DNA from: Myxosarcina sp. GA_180221_E-2-1-MAG-40_15
Lineage (GTDB): Bacteria; Cyanobacteriota; Cyanobacteriia; Cyanobacteriales; Xenococcaceae
Direction of reading: 5' to 3'
NCBI GenBank assembly: GCA_020692205.1
Contig: JAIMKV010000053.1
Location: 1 to 34,794, forward strand
DNA length: 34,794 nucleotides
A program made the translations under genes and the position numbers. The notes under the pieces are model-generated. The model saw only the letters and a list, made by a program, of their open reading frames with translations, was not told the origin of the DNA and searched no databases. Shown piece by piece: positions 23,787 through 32,632 of the stretch; the first letter of the stretch is position 1; every line of letters starts with the position of its first letter.

Positions 23787-25088
23787 ATGACAACTGAGAT
23801 TGCCACTAAATTAAAATCGGTTATTGATCCCAACACCAAATTAGTTGAACTAAATGATGCTGATGTCTATTGGCAATCTAAAATCTATCAGGCAGTAGCA
23901 AAAGTCAACGCGCCAATTTATCTATTATTTCCTCAGACAAGAGATACTTTAGCAAGAATAGTCGCACAGGCATCTCAACATCAATGGCGGATCTTAATCT
24001 GTGGTAATGGCAGCAAGTTAAACTGGAGCAAGTTAAGTCAAGATATTCAATTAGTAATTAGTCTCCAAAAATGCGATCGCTTAATTGAACACGCGGTGGG
24101 AGACTTAACAGTAACTGCCGAGGCGGGAATGAAATTGACCGATTTGCAAGCCGTATTGCGATCGCACAATCAGTTTTTACCTTTAGATCCTAGTCATGCC
24201 GATGCTACCTTGGGGGGAATTGTTGCCACAGGAGATACAGGCAGTTGGCGACAGCGTTACGGTGGAGTGAGAGATTTATTGCTGGGGTTGTCATTTGCCC
24301 GCGCTGATGGCGCAATTGCCAAAGCAGGAGGCAGAGTAGTCAAAAACGTGGCGGGTTATGATTTGATGAAATTGTTCACGGGAGCTTATGGCACGTTAGG
24401 TATTATTACTCAACTAACCTTTCGTACCTATCCTTTGATTGCTACTTCCCAGACTCTGTTACTTACAGGAAAAGCGAATCAGATCGCTGAGATTGCTCAA
24501 ACTATTCGCAATTCAGGTTTAACTCCTGTCGCTATGGATTTATTATCTACTTCGGTAATAAATCAGCTAGATTTAAATCCCGAGATTGGCTTAATAATTC
24601 GGTGGCAAACTATTGCTGAGAGTATCAAACAACAGAGCGAACAGGTACAGGCGATCGCCAAACAGCTAAATATAACCACTAAGAATTATCAAGATCAGGC
24701 TGAAGCAGACTTGTGGCAAAGGTGCGCCGCCATAACCAGCATTCCCAAGTCAGATACGGCAGTTACGTGCAAAATAGGCATTGCTCCCAGTGCTGCCGTA
24801 AATTTTCTACAATTAAAGGAAGTTATTGAGGGCAATGTGGCGATGAGAGTTCATGCTAGTAGTGGTATTGGGCAACTACAGCTAGATACAGATGCTCAAA
24901 CTATTTTAGCAATGCGATCGCACTGCCAACGAAACCACGGCTTTTTAACTGTTCTTGATGCACCAAAAGCACTCAAGCAAAAAGTAGATATTTGGGGTTA
25001 TTCAGGTAATGCGCTCAAAACCATGCAAGTGATTAAAAACCAGTTTGATCCCCAGAATATTCTTAATCCAAACCGTTTTTTAGTTTGA
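23787..25088 (+). CDS. glcE: Glycolate dehydrogenase subunit GlcE (FAD-binding)
   Basis: This 433-residue FAD-binding (PCMH-type) protein shows ILICGNGSKLNW in place of the first flavin-pyrophosphate loop, LTVTAEAGMKLTDLQAVL, LPLDPSHADATLGGIVATGD, RYGGVRDLLLGLSFARADG and AGGRVVKNVAGYDLMKLFTG, the usual order in GlcE. It ends NQFDPQNILNPNRF, the family tail. With GlcD and GlcF it oxidises photorespiratory glycolate to glyoxylate, passing electrons to the membrane quinone pool. glcF follows after 101 bp in the same direction; glcD is not in the window, as is usual in cyanobacteria. Confidence 0.9.
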   Translation: MTTEIATKLKSVIDPNTKLVELNDADVYWQSKIYQAVAKVNAPIYLLFPQTRDTLARIVAQASQHQWRILICGNGSKLNWSKLSQDIQLVISLQKCDRLIEHAVGDLTVTAEAGMKLTDLQAVLRSHNQFLPLDPSHADATLGGIVATGDTGSWRQRYGGVRDLLLGLSFARADGAIAKAGGRVVKNVAGYDLMKLFTGAYGTLGIITQLTFRTYPLIATSQTLLLTGKANQIAEIAQTIRNSGLTPVAMDLLSTSVINQLDLNPEIGLIIRWQTIAESIKQQSEQVQAIAKQLNITTKNYQDQAEADLWQRCAAITSIPKSDTAVTCKIGIAPSAAVNFLQLKEVIEGNVAMRVHASSGIGQLQLDTDAQTILAMRSHCQRNHGFLTVLDAPKALKQKVDIWGYSGNALKTMQVIKNQFDPQNILNPNRFLV

Positions 25089-25189
25089 TCGATCACAATA
25101 AAAAGCTAACAGCGGCGCAGTCGCTCTAAAAAGCTAATAGTTAATAGCTACATAAGCAATAATTTCTTAACAAAATACCGATCAAGATA

Positions 25190-26515
25190 ATGACTAACTT
25201 TGACGCTAAAAATCCTCCCAAACCAGAGCTAATCGATTCCTGTGTTCACTGTGGTTTTTGTCTTTCTACTTGCCCCAGCTATCGAGTAATTGGCAAAGAA
25301 ATGGATTCTCCTCGAGGCAGGATTTATTTAATGGATGCGATTAATCAAGGAGAGGCGACTATTGATACTACAACCTCTCAGCATTTTGATTCTTGTCTAG
25401 GCTGCTTAGCCTGTGTTACTACCTGTCCTTCTGGGGTACAGTATGATCAATTAATTGCTGCTACTCGCCCTCAGATTGAGAGAAATCAAACCCGCAATTT
25501 AGCTGATAGATTAATTAGAACTTTAATCTTTAATTTATTTCCGTACCCCAATCGTTTACGCCATTTTCTGCCCCCTTTATGGCTGTATCAACAGTCAGGG
25601 TTACCAAAGCTGCTACGTAATACAGGAATCCTGAAAAAACTAACCCCTCGTTTAGCAGCAATGGAGGCAATCTTACCCAAAATAACCGATAGTTCGTGGC
25701 GGAGTGATTTACCCGAAATAATCCCTGCCCAAGGTGCAAAACGTTATCGAGTCGGCATGGTTTTAGGTTGTGTACAGCGGTTATTTTTTGCTCCCGTCAA
25801 TGAAGCTACGGCTAGAGTATTAACTGCTAACGGTTGTGAGGTGGTTATTCCTAAAGGACAAGGCTGTTGCGCTGCTTTACCTGCCCACCAAGGGCAAGAA
25901 GCCCAGGCACAAGACTTAGCTAAACAGATGATTGACAGCTTTATTGACGAAAATTTAGACGCAATTATTATTAATGCGGCTGGCTGTGGGCATACTCTTA
26001 AGGAATATGGTCATATTTTGGGTGATAATCCTGAATATAAGGAAAAAGCCCAAAAATTTGTCAATAAAGTCAAAGATGTCCATGAATTTTTAGCCGAGAT
26101 TGAGTTCACTGCTAAACTACATCCATTAACCTCAGGAGAATTGACTCTGGTTTATCAAGATGCCTGTCATTTATTACACGGACAGAAGATTAGCGTACAA
26201 CCCCGCCAGCTACTAAGAAAAATTCCTGGAGTTAAACTACGTGAGCCTTTAGATGCCAGCTTATGCTGTGGAAGTGCTGGTATTTACAATATGTTGCAGC
26301 CAGAAACAGCCGATGAACTAGGTAAACAGAAAGCTGATAATTTGATCAACACGGGAGCAAGTGTAATTGCTTCACCTAATCCTGGCTGTTCTCTACAAAT
26401 TCAAAAGCACTTGGAGTTGAAAGGTTCGGACGTTAAATTATTACATCCTGTTGAGTTATTAGATTACTCGATTCAAAGAAAACAGATTGGATTTAATTTA
26501 TCGGCATTAAGTTAA
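25190..26515 (+). CDS. glcF: Glycolate dehydrogenase iron-sulfur subunit GlcF
   Basis: This 441-residue protein has two N-terminal 4Fe-4S ferredoxin motifs, Cys18-21-24-28 (CVHCGFCLSTCP) and Cys69-72-75-79 (CLGCLACVTTCP). These are followed by two CCG domains (QGCCAALPAHQGQEAQAQDL with AAGCGHTLKEYG; DACHLLHGQK with LCCGSAGIYNM). It carries electrons from the flavin subunits to the membrane acceptor. It is paired with glcE upstream. The related lactate and heterodisulfide reductase subunits share the folds, but the pairing with GlcE makes GlcF the best name. Confidence 0.92.
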   Translation: MTNFDAKNPPKPELIDSCVHCGFCLSTCPSYRVIGKEMDSPRGRIYLMDAINQGEATIDTTTSQHFDSCLGCLACVTTCPSGVQYDQLIAATRPQIERNQTRNLADRLIRTLIFNLFPYPNRLRHFLPPLWLYQQSGLPKLLRNTGILKKLTPRLAAMEAILPKITDSSWRSDLPEIIPAQGAKRYRVGMVLGCVQRLFFAPVNEATARVLTANGCEVVIPKGQGCCAALPAHQGQEAQAQDLAKQMIDSFIDENLDAIIINAAGCGHTLKEYGHILGDNPEYKEKAQKFVNKVKDVHEFLAEIEFTAKLHPLTSGELTLVYQDACHLLHGQKISVQPRQLLRKIPGVKLREPLDASLCCGSAGIYNMLQPETADELGKQKADNLINTGASVIASPNPGCSLQIQKHLELKGSDVKLLHPVELLDYSIQRKQIGFNLSALS

Positions 26516-26606
26516 AATTTATGTCTCATTGGTTATAGTGCTTCGGGAAGAAGAGCCATAAGATAAGGAAAGGAATCTCTTTAAATCTAAATTTTAAATA
26601 TTTTAC

Positions 26607-27056
26607 ATGCTGACCTATTCAGAAGAATCACTTAAAGTTGAACCTGTCTCTGCTGAACAACTAAAAAAGCAAGAGCGAATGCGTGATGTTACCTTACTGT
26701 TACAGCAGCTAATAGAACGAGAAGAAGTAGCCCTAAAGTTAATTATTGATTGTTTGATTGACGTTGGCTCAATCAACTATGCTAACTATAAACTGCATAA
26801 CCCTCCTCTCAACAAAATTATGAAGATGTTGGTCGGTTATATTAAACCAGTAGCTCGTATGGCGGCTCTTTTTTGGCTGAAAAGAAATCTTCCTAATCTT
26901 CTTACAGCCTGGCTGGAAGGAAAAGTATCCTTTGAACCTGTACCGATAAACAAAGAAGAAGCCTTAACGGGAGATTTGGAAACTGTAACTAACAGTGCAA
27001 ATCAAGCTCCTGATAATCCAGCCAGTACCCCTCCTAATATCAAAGACTTGAGTTAA
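26607..27056 (+). CDS. Conserved cyanobacterial hypothetical protein
   Basis: This 149-residue protein is helical through about residue 105: EQLKKQERMRDVTLLLQQLI, LKLIIDCLIDVGSINYANYK and MARMAALFWLKRN-like segments with an amphipathic middle. A disordered Asn/Pro-rich tail (NSANQAPDNPASTPPN) ends it. No membrane helix is certain. It stands between glcF and ttcA on the same strand, 55 bp before ttcA. The function is unknown. Confidence 0.7.
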   Translation: MLTYSEESLKVEPVSAEQLKKQERMRDVTLLLQQLIEREEVALKLIIDCLIDVGSINYANYKLHNPPLNKIMKMLVGYIKPVARMAALFWLKRNLPNLLTAWLEGKVSFEPVPINKEEALTGDLETVTNSANQAPDNPASTPPNIKDLS

Positions 27057-27110
27057 TGGGAACTGCTAATCAATCAAACAAGCATCATCGTAAGTAAAAG
27101 CAAATCAACT

Positions 27111-27917
27111 ATGGAAGCGACTAAGGTTCGTACTTCTAAAAATTTTAAAAGATTACAGGCGCGATTACGGGGACAGGTAGGTAAAGCGATCGCCGATTAT
27201 AAAATGATCGAAGAAGGCGATCGCGTGATGGTCTGTTTGTCTGGGGGGAAAGACTCCTATACCATGCTGGATTTACTCCTCAGCTTACAACGCAAAGCTC
27301 CCGTCAAGTTTGAACTTTTAGCAGTTAATCTAGATCAAAAACAGCCAGGCTTTCCCCAACAGATTTTACCAGAGTATTTAACCTCCCTAAACATTCCTTT
27401 TCGCATTATTGAACAGGATACCTATAGCACTGTAACCAGCATAGTTCCTGAAGGAAAAACTATGTGTGGTTTATGTTCTCGTTTGCGCCGGGGTATTCTC
27501 TATCGAATTGCTCAAGAAGAAAGAATTAATAAAATTGCCCTTGGACACCACCGTGATGATATTGTCGAAACGTTATTTCTGAATATGTTTTATGGGGGAA
27601 AACTCAAAGCCATGCCTCCTAAGCTGTTGAGCAACGATGGGCAAAATATGGTGATTCGTCCTCTGGCTTATTGTGCTGAAGTAGAAATTCAGAAATATGC
27701 TAGAGCAAAAGACTTCCCGATCATCCCCTGCAATCTCTGTGGTAGCCAGGAAAACCTACAGCGAGTCCAGATTAAACAAATGCTACAAACTTGGGAAAGA
27801 GAGTCGCCAGGAAGAATTAATAGTCTGTTTCATAGTTTGCAAAACGTTGCCCCCTCTCATTTAGCAGATCCAAAATTGTTTGATTTTGCAGGATTAGATC
27901 TTATTGTCAATACCTGA
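27111..27917 (+). CDS. ttcA: tRNA 2-thiocytidine(32) synthetase TtcA
   Basis: This 268-residue PP-loop ATPase has SGGKDS at 44-49, which binds ATP. CGLC holds Cys119 and Cys122, and Cys207 lies in [10 protein letters not shown]; these correspond to the cluster-binding cysteines of Ttc[20 protein letters not shown] is the family signature. It thiolates cytidine 32 of certain tRNAs. The length is slightly short of the E. coli protein, but the key residues are present. It is probably expressed with the upstream small gene. Confidence 0.92.
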   Translation: MEATKVRTSKNFKRLQARLRGQVGKAIADYKMIEEGDRVMVCLSGGKDSYTMLDLLLSLQRKAPVKFELLAVNLDQKQPGFPQQILPEYLTSLNIPFRIIEQDTYSTVTSIVPEGKTMCGLCSRLRRGILYRIAQEERINKIALGHHRDDIVETLFLNMFYGGKLKAMPPKLLSNDGQNMVIRPLAYCAEVEIQKYARAKDFPIIPCNLCGSQENLQRVQIKQMLQTWERESPGRINSLFHSLQNVAPSHLADPKLFDFAGLDLIVNT

Positions 27918-27987
27918 GTTTTAGAGATTTAAAGAATTAAATAAGATCTTTAGTTTTTGGGATAACTTTAGATCCATGCGTATTTCT

Positions 27988-29550
27988 CTATCTGTAATGA
28001 GTAAAAAAATCTTTAAGCATTTGAGCCGATAGAGGTTTACTAAAATAGTATCCCTGAACTTCATGACAGCCTTGAGTGCGCAGAAAATTAAATTGTTCTT
28101 TAGTTTCTACTCCTTCGGCGGTAATGTTTAATTCTAGACTTTGGGCTAATGCCACAATCGCTTTGGATATTGCTGCATCATCTGGGTTAGAAGCAATATT
28201 AGTTACAAACGAACGATCTATTTTTAAAGTATCAATCGGGAGTTTTTGTAGATAACTCAAAGATGAATAGCCTGTACCAAAATCGTCTAGAGCAATAGAT
28301 ACGCCTCTGGTTTTTAATTTTCTCAATAGAGCGATCGCTTTTTCAAGATCTCTAACTAAGAGACTTTCAGTAATTTCTAACTCTAGATAAGCAACATCTA
28401 AGCCTGTATCTTGCAAAGTGCGATCGATAGTTTCAATCAGATTTGCCTGTTTAAACTGACAGGTAGAAAGATTTACGGACATTCGCAGTGGTGCTATTCC
28501 TTCTTGTTGCCACCGTTTATTTTGTAAACAGGCATTGTATAGTACCCATTCTCCAATTGGTATAATTAAGTTAGTTTCTTCGGCGATGGGGATAAATTCG
28601 GCAGGAGAAACAAGACCAAGTTCGGGATTTTGCCAGCGTAACAAAGCTTCTACTGCTACTAACTGACCCGTTGCAACCTCAATGCGGGGTTGATAGTGAA
28701 TCGATAATTCTTGACGTTCTAGAGCATAACGTAAATTTTCTTTGATCGCTAATACGCGCTTGAGTTGAGCATTAATGGCTGGAGAATAGAATTGATAAGT
28801 ATTCAAGTTCTGCTGTTTTGCCTGATGAATTGCCGTATCGGCGTTTTGTAGTAATTGAGCAACGTTAGTGCCATCAAAAGGATAAATAGTGATGCCAATC
28901 TTGGCAGCACAATGAATTGTTCTGCCGTATAAAGAAAATGGTTCTGATAAACTCTCAAGTAGCCTGTTTGATAAAGTAACTGGACTATCAGAAAAATCAG
29001 TAATATTAGTACGTAAGATAGCAAACTCGTCACCACCAAAACGCGCTACTATATCCCCTGATTCTGTGTAACTAATTATTCTTTGAGCAACTTTTCTGAG
29101 TAATAAATCGCCAACTGTACGCCCTAAGGCACTATTAATCTCTTTCAGGCTATCAATATCTAAAACGATTAGAGCAAATTGTTGATTTGCTGACTTTAAT
29201 ATCGCTTGCTGAATATGAGTTTGAAAGAGTTCGCGATTAGGTAGTCCTGTTAAGCCATCGTAGTCGGTTAGGTGCTTAATTATTTCGTCTAGTTGCTGCA
29301 AAGTTCGATTGGTATCTGCCATCAAAGTACCAACTTCATCCTGAAAATTGGTAGGTAAGTCGGTTCGCTTTCTTAGCTGAAGATATTGATGTAAAACCTT
29401 AGAGGTAAGTATTATTGGGGAAAGTAAATGATGCAAAGCAAATAAAGTTGCTGCTGTACCAATCAAAGTGGCAAATAAAGTGATTAACAGCGTAGAGGCG
29501 ATCGCTTGGGGAGAAGTAGTAGCAGAAACGGCAGCATCAAATATCAGCAC
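27988..29550 (-). CDS. GGDEF-EAL cyclic di-GMP protein with single N-terminal membrane segment
   Basis: This 520-residue protein starts at GTG 29550; a stop codon lies five codons upstream in frame, so it cannot extend. It has one membrane segment (about 17-42), a HAMP-like linker with coil (LQLRKRTDLPTNFQDEVGTL) and GGDEF (VARFGGDEFAIL, 172-176). EAL (VEALLRWQNPELG) follows, with the active-site residues kept (LEITESLL, DDFGTGYSSLSYLQ, DTLKIDRSF, TAEGVETKEQ). The usual RxxD inhibitory site is replaced by ESGD, so product inhibition of the cyclase is unlikely. There is no periplasmic sensor domain, perhaps lost. It converges on ttcA. Confidence 0.9.
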   Translation of the reverse strand: MLIFDAAVSATTSPQAIASTLLITLFATLIGTAATLFALHHLLSPIILTSKVLHQYLQLRKRTDLPTNFQDEVGTLMADTNRTLQQLDEIIKHLTDYDGLTGLPNRELFQTHIQQAILKSANQQFALIVLDIDSLKEINSALGRTVGDLLLRKVAQRIISYTESGDIVARFGGDEFAILRTNITDFSDSPVTLSNRLLESLSEPFSLYGRTIHCAAKIGITIYPFDGTNVAQLLQNADTAIHQAKQQNLNTYQFYSPAINAQLKRVLAIKENLRYALERQELSIHYQPRIEVATGQLVAVEALLRWQNPELGLVSPAEFIPIAEETNLIIPIGEWVLYNACLQNKRWQQEGIAPLRMSVNLSTCQFKQANLIETIDRTLQDTGLDVAYLELEITESLLVRDLEKAIALLRKLKTRGVSIALDDFGTGYSSLSYLQKLPIDTLKIDRSFVTNIASNPDDAAISKAIVALAQSLELNITAEGVETKEQFNFLRTQGCHEVQGYYFSKPLSAQMLKDFFTHYR

Positions 29551-29614
29551 AATTAAAGATGTCGATCAAGTGTGATTCTTGCTTTTAATCTGTTTTTTCG
29601 ATTTAGATCAGCTA

Positions 29615-29651
29615 ATACTAAATCCTGTTCTATCCAAACAGGATTTAGTAT
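29615..29651. repeat. Perfect 15-bp inverted repeat
   Basis: ATACTAAATCCTGTT and AACAGGATTTAGTAT (29615-29629, 29637-29651) are exact inverted copies around CTATCCA. No T-run follows on either strand. The rest of 29551-29851 is AT-rich and holds the promoter region of the GGDEF-EAL gene; no convincing gene is seen. Confidence 0.85.
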
Positions 29652-29851
29652 GAAATCAACTCTGACTAAGATAGATTGACTAGAAAATAAAAAATCTTAC
29701 TTAACGGTGAGATTATGCTCTATAAATACCGTACATCATTTTTAACAGCTTAATTTAAATAGTTAACATGAGCGAATATATAATTCAACAGCCAAAAAAG
29801 ATTGTCGTGAAGAGATTATTAATTGATCGCAGAACCAATTAAATGTTCGAT

Positions 29852-30517
29852 CTAGCCAATTGCTTTAGTCTTACTGTCCAGTAATTTCCATAGTTGCTTA
29901 TCGTGAAAATCTTTTACTGCCATACTTGCACCAGCGTCAAGTAACTCTGTTGCCGAATGACTAGAGGCAATACCAATGGTATAAATACCTGCACCAACGG
30001 CTGAATGAATACCCGCAGCCGAATCTTCAAAAGCGATCGCATTTTTGCTTTTTACACCCAAACGATTTAAAGCCAATTGATAGGGTGCAGGATCAGGTTT
30101 TCCTGGAGGCGCATCTTTTGCCATAATTACCGTAGAAAATGTGCTTGTCAAGCGTAATATCTTGAGCATATAAATAGCATTCTCTTCTGGTGCATTAGTT
30201 ACAACAGCTTTTTTGATTGAGGCTTTGTCGATTAAGTTAACCAATCTATCTAAGCCAGGGGTAGGTAGCAAAGAATTAGCAACCCGTCGATAAGATTCTT
30301 CTTTCTCAGTCGCCAGTTTCCAGGCTTCTTCTAAGGATAGTTGGGGTAGAATATCTTTGATAATTTTAGAATTGGTTCTACCAGAGATTCGTCGTCGATA
30401 AAAAGCGCGATCAATGTCGAGATCGAACCGAACCAAAATATCCTGCCAAACAGCAAAGTGAATTGAATCTGTATCCGCCAATGTACCGTCCAAATCAAAC
30501 AAGATTGCTTTCAACAT
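29852..30517 (-). CDS. HAD-family phosphatase (beta-phosphoglucomutase-like)
   Basis: This 221-residue protein has nucleophile Asp8 and acid Asp10 (ILFDLDGTLADTDSIHFAVW), a helical cap (RRRISGRTNSKI), Thr motif VVTNAP, lysine motif PPGKPDPAPYQLAL and metal-binding IAFEDSAAGIHSAVGAG. This is the layout of subfamily IA phosphatases and phosphomutases. The cap lacks the specific signature of phosphoglycolate phosphatase, so a sugar-phosphate substrate is likely but undefined. The next leftward gene upstream, 30585-30770, is only 67 bp away and may be co-transcribed. Confidence 0.83.
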   Translation of the reverse strand: MLKAILFDLDGTLADTDSIHFAVWQDILVRFDLDIDRAFYRRRISGRTNSKIIKDILPQLSLEEAWKLATEKEESYRRVANSLLPTPGLDRLVNLIDKASIKKAVVTNAPEENAIYMLKILRLTSTFSTVIMAKDAPPGKPDPAPYQLALNRLGVKSKNAIAFEDSAAGIHSAVGAGIYTIGIASSHSATELLDAGASMAVKDFHDKQLWKLLDSKTKAIG

Positions 30518-30584
30518 TATTCACACCGTAATTTTATCCGTAACTAGTATTAACGTTTATCTCAATTGATTGCTTGATTACTAA

Positions 30585-30770
30585 TTACTGGGGTTGACAT
30601 TTTCCTGCTCGAATTAAACCAATCTTTTTGGCGATCGCTGACTGTTCACTATTATATGAACCCCATTGTTCTTGTCCTGGGGTTTTGGCTTGTTTGCTGT
30701 CAAAGTTCTTAACCTGACAAGTTCCGTCTGCTTGTTGGATCACATACCAAAATTGCTCAGTATTACTCAT
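30585..30770 (-). CDS. Small conserved hypothetical protein
   Basis: This 61-residue soluble protein starts MSNTEQFWYVIQQADGTCQV and ends KKIGLIRAGKCQPQ. I prefer ATG 30770 over the in-frame ATG at 30794, which would add MIDVNLKS; neither has a clear ribosome site. The core (WYVIQ, GSYNSEQSAIAKKIGLI) looks like a small beta-alpha fold. It is downstream of the psbI terminator and upstream of the HAD gene. The function is unknown. Confidence 0.65.
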   Translation of the reverse strand: MSNTEQFWYVIQQADGTCQVKNFDSKQAKTPGQEQWGSYNSEQSAIAKKIGLIRAGKCQPQ

Positions 30771-30853
30771 ACTTTTTAAATTAACGTCGATCATGTCGAT
30801 TATATTTTCGCTAATTTAGCTGAGAGCTGCATTTTCAAGCTTAGCCATCACAG

Positions 30854-30877
30854 AAAAAGGGGCTGTTTAAACAGCCC
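30854..30877 (-). terminator. Intrinsic terminator of psbI
   Basis: GGGCTGTTTAAACAGCCC (30860-30877) is a perfect 18-bp palindrome. Reading leftward it is followed by C and five T. It begins 42 bp after the psbI stop. Confidence 0.88.
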
Positions 30878-30918
30878 TTTACATAAAATTTATTGAAGTA
30901 GGTTTAACCAGCAAAAAG

Positions 30919-31035
30919 TTATTCTGAGTCGCTACGACCAGGATTACGAGAAGGATCGCTGGATAAAAAACCGAAGATAAATAATCCGATAAAGAAAAAT
31001 ACGGTGATATAAACAGCAATTTTGAGAGTGGCCAT
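30919..31035 (-). CDS. psbI: Photosystem II reaction center protein I
   Basis: This 38-residue protein begins [20 protein letters not shown] and ends [14 protein letters not shown]. It is one membrane helix followed by the conserved SSDP.RNPGR tail, the full length and exact pattern of PsbI. It sits in the thylakoid membrane beside D1 and helps photosystem II assembly and stability. CAGGAGA lies about 8 bases before the ATG as a strong ribosome site. It is transcribed alone, with its own terminator at 30854-30877. Confidence 0.97.
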   Translation of the reverse strand: MATLKIAVYITVFFFIGLFIFGFLSSDPSRNPGRSDSE

Positions 31036-31265
31036 GGTAGTTTTCTCCTGATAAATCTAAATAAATTGACAAAAATATTAACGAGTATTCTTGTTTCAAA
31101 ATTAAACCCAGCAACAGAAAAAGTTATTGGTCGTAGTCCACGTTACTCAATAGTAAAGCGTGAACGAACTAAAATTTATTGAAACAAATATTACGTGATT
31201 ATTAAATCATACCCGAATACCTACCATAATTTGTTTTCTCTCTGGTAATTAGCTTTCAGGCTCTT

Positions 31266-31302
31266 CAACGTGAGGGGAACAGCTTTGGGAAAATCCACGT
31301 TG
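31266..31302. repeat. Hairpin in the gcvT leader region
   Basis: CAACGTG (31266-31272) and CACGTTG (31296-31302) pair perfectly around a 23-base purine-rich loop (AGGGGAACAGCTTTGGGAAA within), 64 bp before gcvT. It is not a recognisable glycine riboswitch. Otherwise 31036-31366 shows only AT-rich divergent promoter DNA for psbI and gcvT. Confidence 0.5.
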
Positions 31303-31366
31303 CTTCACTGAGTCGCGCTAAGTTATTAGTTATAAATCTTTAATTTGCATATTCTGAACTAAATAT

Positions 31367-32482
31367 ATGGCAGACCAATTATCTAATCTTTTACGGACTC
31401 CCCTATATGAACTTGCTAAGCAACAAAAGGCAAGATTTACGGCTTTTTCTGGTTGGGAAATGCCAGTACAGTTTTCTGGGCTGAAACTGGAGCATCAAGC
31501 AGTACGTTCTGAGGCAGGAATGTTTGACATATCTCACATGGGCAAATTTACCTTTGCGGGAGATAGTTTAATTGATGCTTGGCAAACTTTAGTTCCTTCA
31601 GACTTGAGCCGTCTCCAACCTGGTCAAGCTATGTATACAGTATTGCTGAATGCTCAAGGAGGAATTATCGATGACATTATTTTTTATTACCAAGGTGTAA
31701 AAGAAAGCAAACAGCAAGCGATTGTCATTGTCAATGCAGGTACAACCGATAAAGACCGAGAATGGATTGTCAGCCACTTAGAAAATAGTTCGGTGCTAAT
31801 GACAGACATTTCGCAAAAACAAGCCTTAATTGCCCTTCAAGGACCAAAAGCGACAAAGATTTTACAGAGTTTGGTTGCCGAAGAGATTAGCAACATGATG
31901 CCGTTCACTCATCAAGCCTTAAGCATTCAAGGTTCAACCGCATTTATTGCTCGGACAGGCTATACGGGAGAAAATGGCTTTGAAATTATGCTTGAACCTG
32001 AAGCAGCCAAGCAGCTATGGCAATCTTTGCTGGAAGCTGGAGTTACACCTTGTGGACTGGGAGCTAGAGACACCCTGCGTTTAGAAGCAGCAATGAGCCT
32101 GTACGGGCAAGAAATTGATGACGAAATTACCCCTTTGGAAGCAGGGTTAGGATGGGTAGTACATCTCCAAGACAAAGGAGATTTTATCGGACGTTCGGTG
32201 CTAGAAAAGCAGAAAGCAGCAGGAGTTAAACGTCGTCTTGTCGGATTAGAAATGTCAGGGCGATATATCGCTCGTCATGGCTATCGAGTAATGTTTGGTC
32301 AAGAAGCAGTAGGAGAGATTACCAGCGGTACTTTATCGCCGACTGTCGGAAAAGCGATCGCTCTAGCTTATGTTCCCAAGTCCTTGAGTAAAGCAGGACA
32401 GGCTTTGGAAGTCGAAATTCGTGGTAAAACCTACCCCGCTACCGTCGTTAAGAAACCTTTTTATCGCTCTCCTCGTCGGTAG
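31367..32482 (+). CDS. gcvT: Glycine cleavage system T protein (aminomethyltransferase)
   Basis: This 371-residue protein is a complete T-protein: TPLYELAKQQKARFTAFSGW, MPVQFSGLKLEHQAVRSEAG, the folate-binding MFDISHMGKF, then ARTGYTGENGFEIMLEP, GLGARDTLRLEAAMSLYGQE and GEITSGTLSPTVGKAIALAY at the end. It transfers the methylene group of the lipoyl-bound aminomethyl intermediate to tetrahydrofolate and releases ammonia, the step that serves photorespiratory glycine breakdown. gcvP and gcvH are not nearby. A hairpin follows the gene at 32558. Confidence 0.96.
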   Translation: MADQLSNLLRTPLYELAKQQKARFTAFSGWEMPVQFSGLKLEHQAVRSEAGMFDISHMGKFTFAGDSLIDAWQTLVPSDLSRLQPGQAMYTVLLNAQGGIIDDIIFYYQGVKESKQQAIVIVNAGTTDKDREWIVSHLENSSVLMTDISQKQALIALQGPKATKILQSLVAEEISNMMPFTHQALSIQGSTAFIARTGYTGENGFEIMLEPEAAKQLWQSLLEAGVTPCGLGARDTLRLEAAMSLYGQEIDDEITPLEAGLGWVVHLQDKGDFIGRSVLEKQKAAGVKRRLVGLEMSGRYIARHGYRVMFGQEAVGEITSGTLSPTVGKAIALAYVPKSLSKAGQALEVEIRGKTYPATVVKKPFYRSPRR

Positions 32483-32557
32483 AAGCTCAAGGCTTAGAGA
32501 CTGGGAATAGGGTAAATAGCAAACGAATTACTCTTAGTTGGCAGCAAAAAAATAATC

Positions 32558-32590
32558 CAAGTCAATTGTCATTAAATAACAGTTGACTTG
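32558..32590. terminator. Hairpin between convergent gcvT and VWA-RTX genes
   Basis: CAAGTCAATTGT (32558-32569) pairs with ACAGTTGACTTG (32579-32590) through 12 bp with one G-U. It lies 76 bp after gcvT and 42 bp after the VWA-RTX stop, suiting a bidirectional terminator, though T-runs are poor. Confidence 0.55.
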
Positions 32591-32632
32591 AATATAGTCA
32601 GAGGTATCTTACAAGTTAATCTAAGTTAATAA

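Noticed and set aside
29768-29842. 24-codon rightward frame (MSEYIIQQPKKIVVKR...)
   Set aside because: Too short, with no ribosome site and no recognised family.
31036-31366. Glycine riboswitch before gcvT
   Set aside because: The conserved tandem-aptamer elements are not readable; only one simple hairpin is seen.
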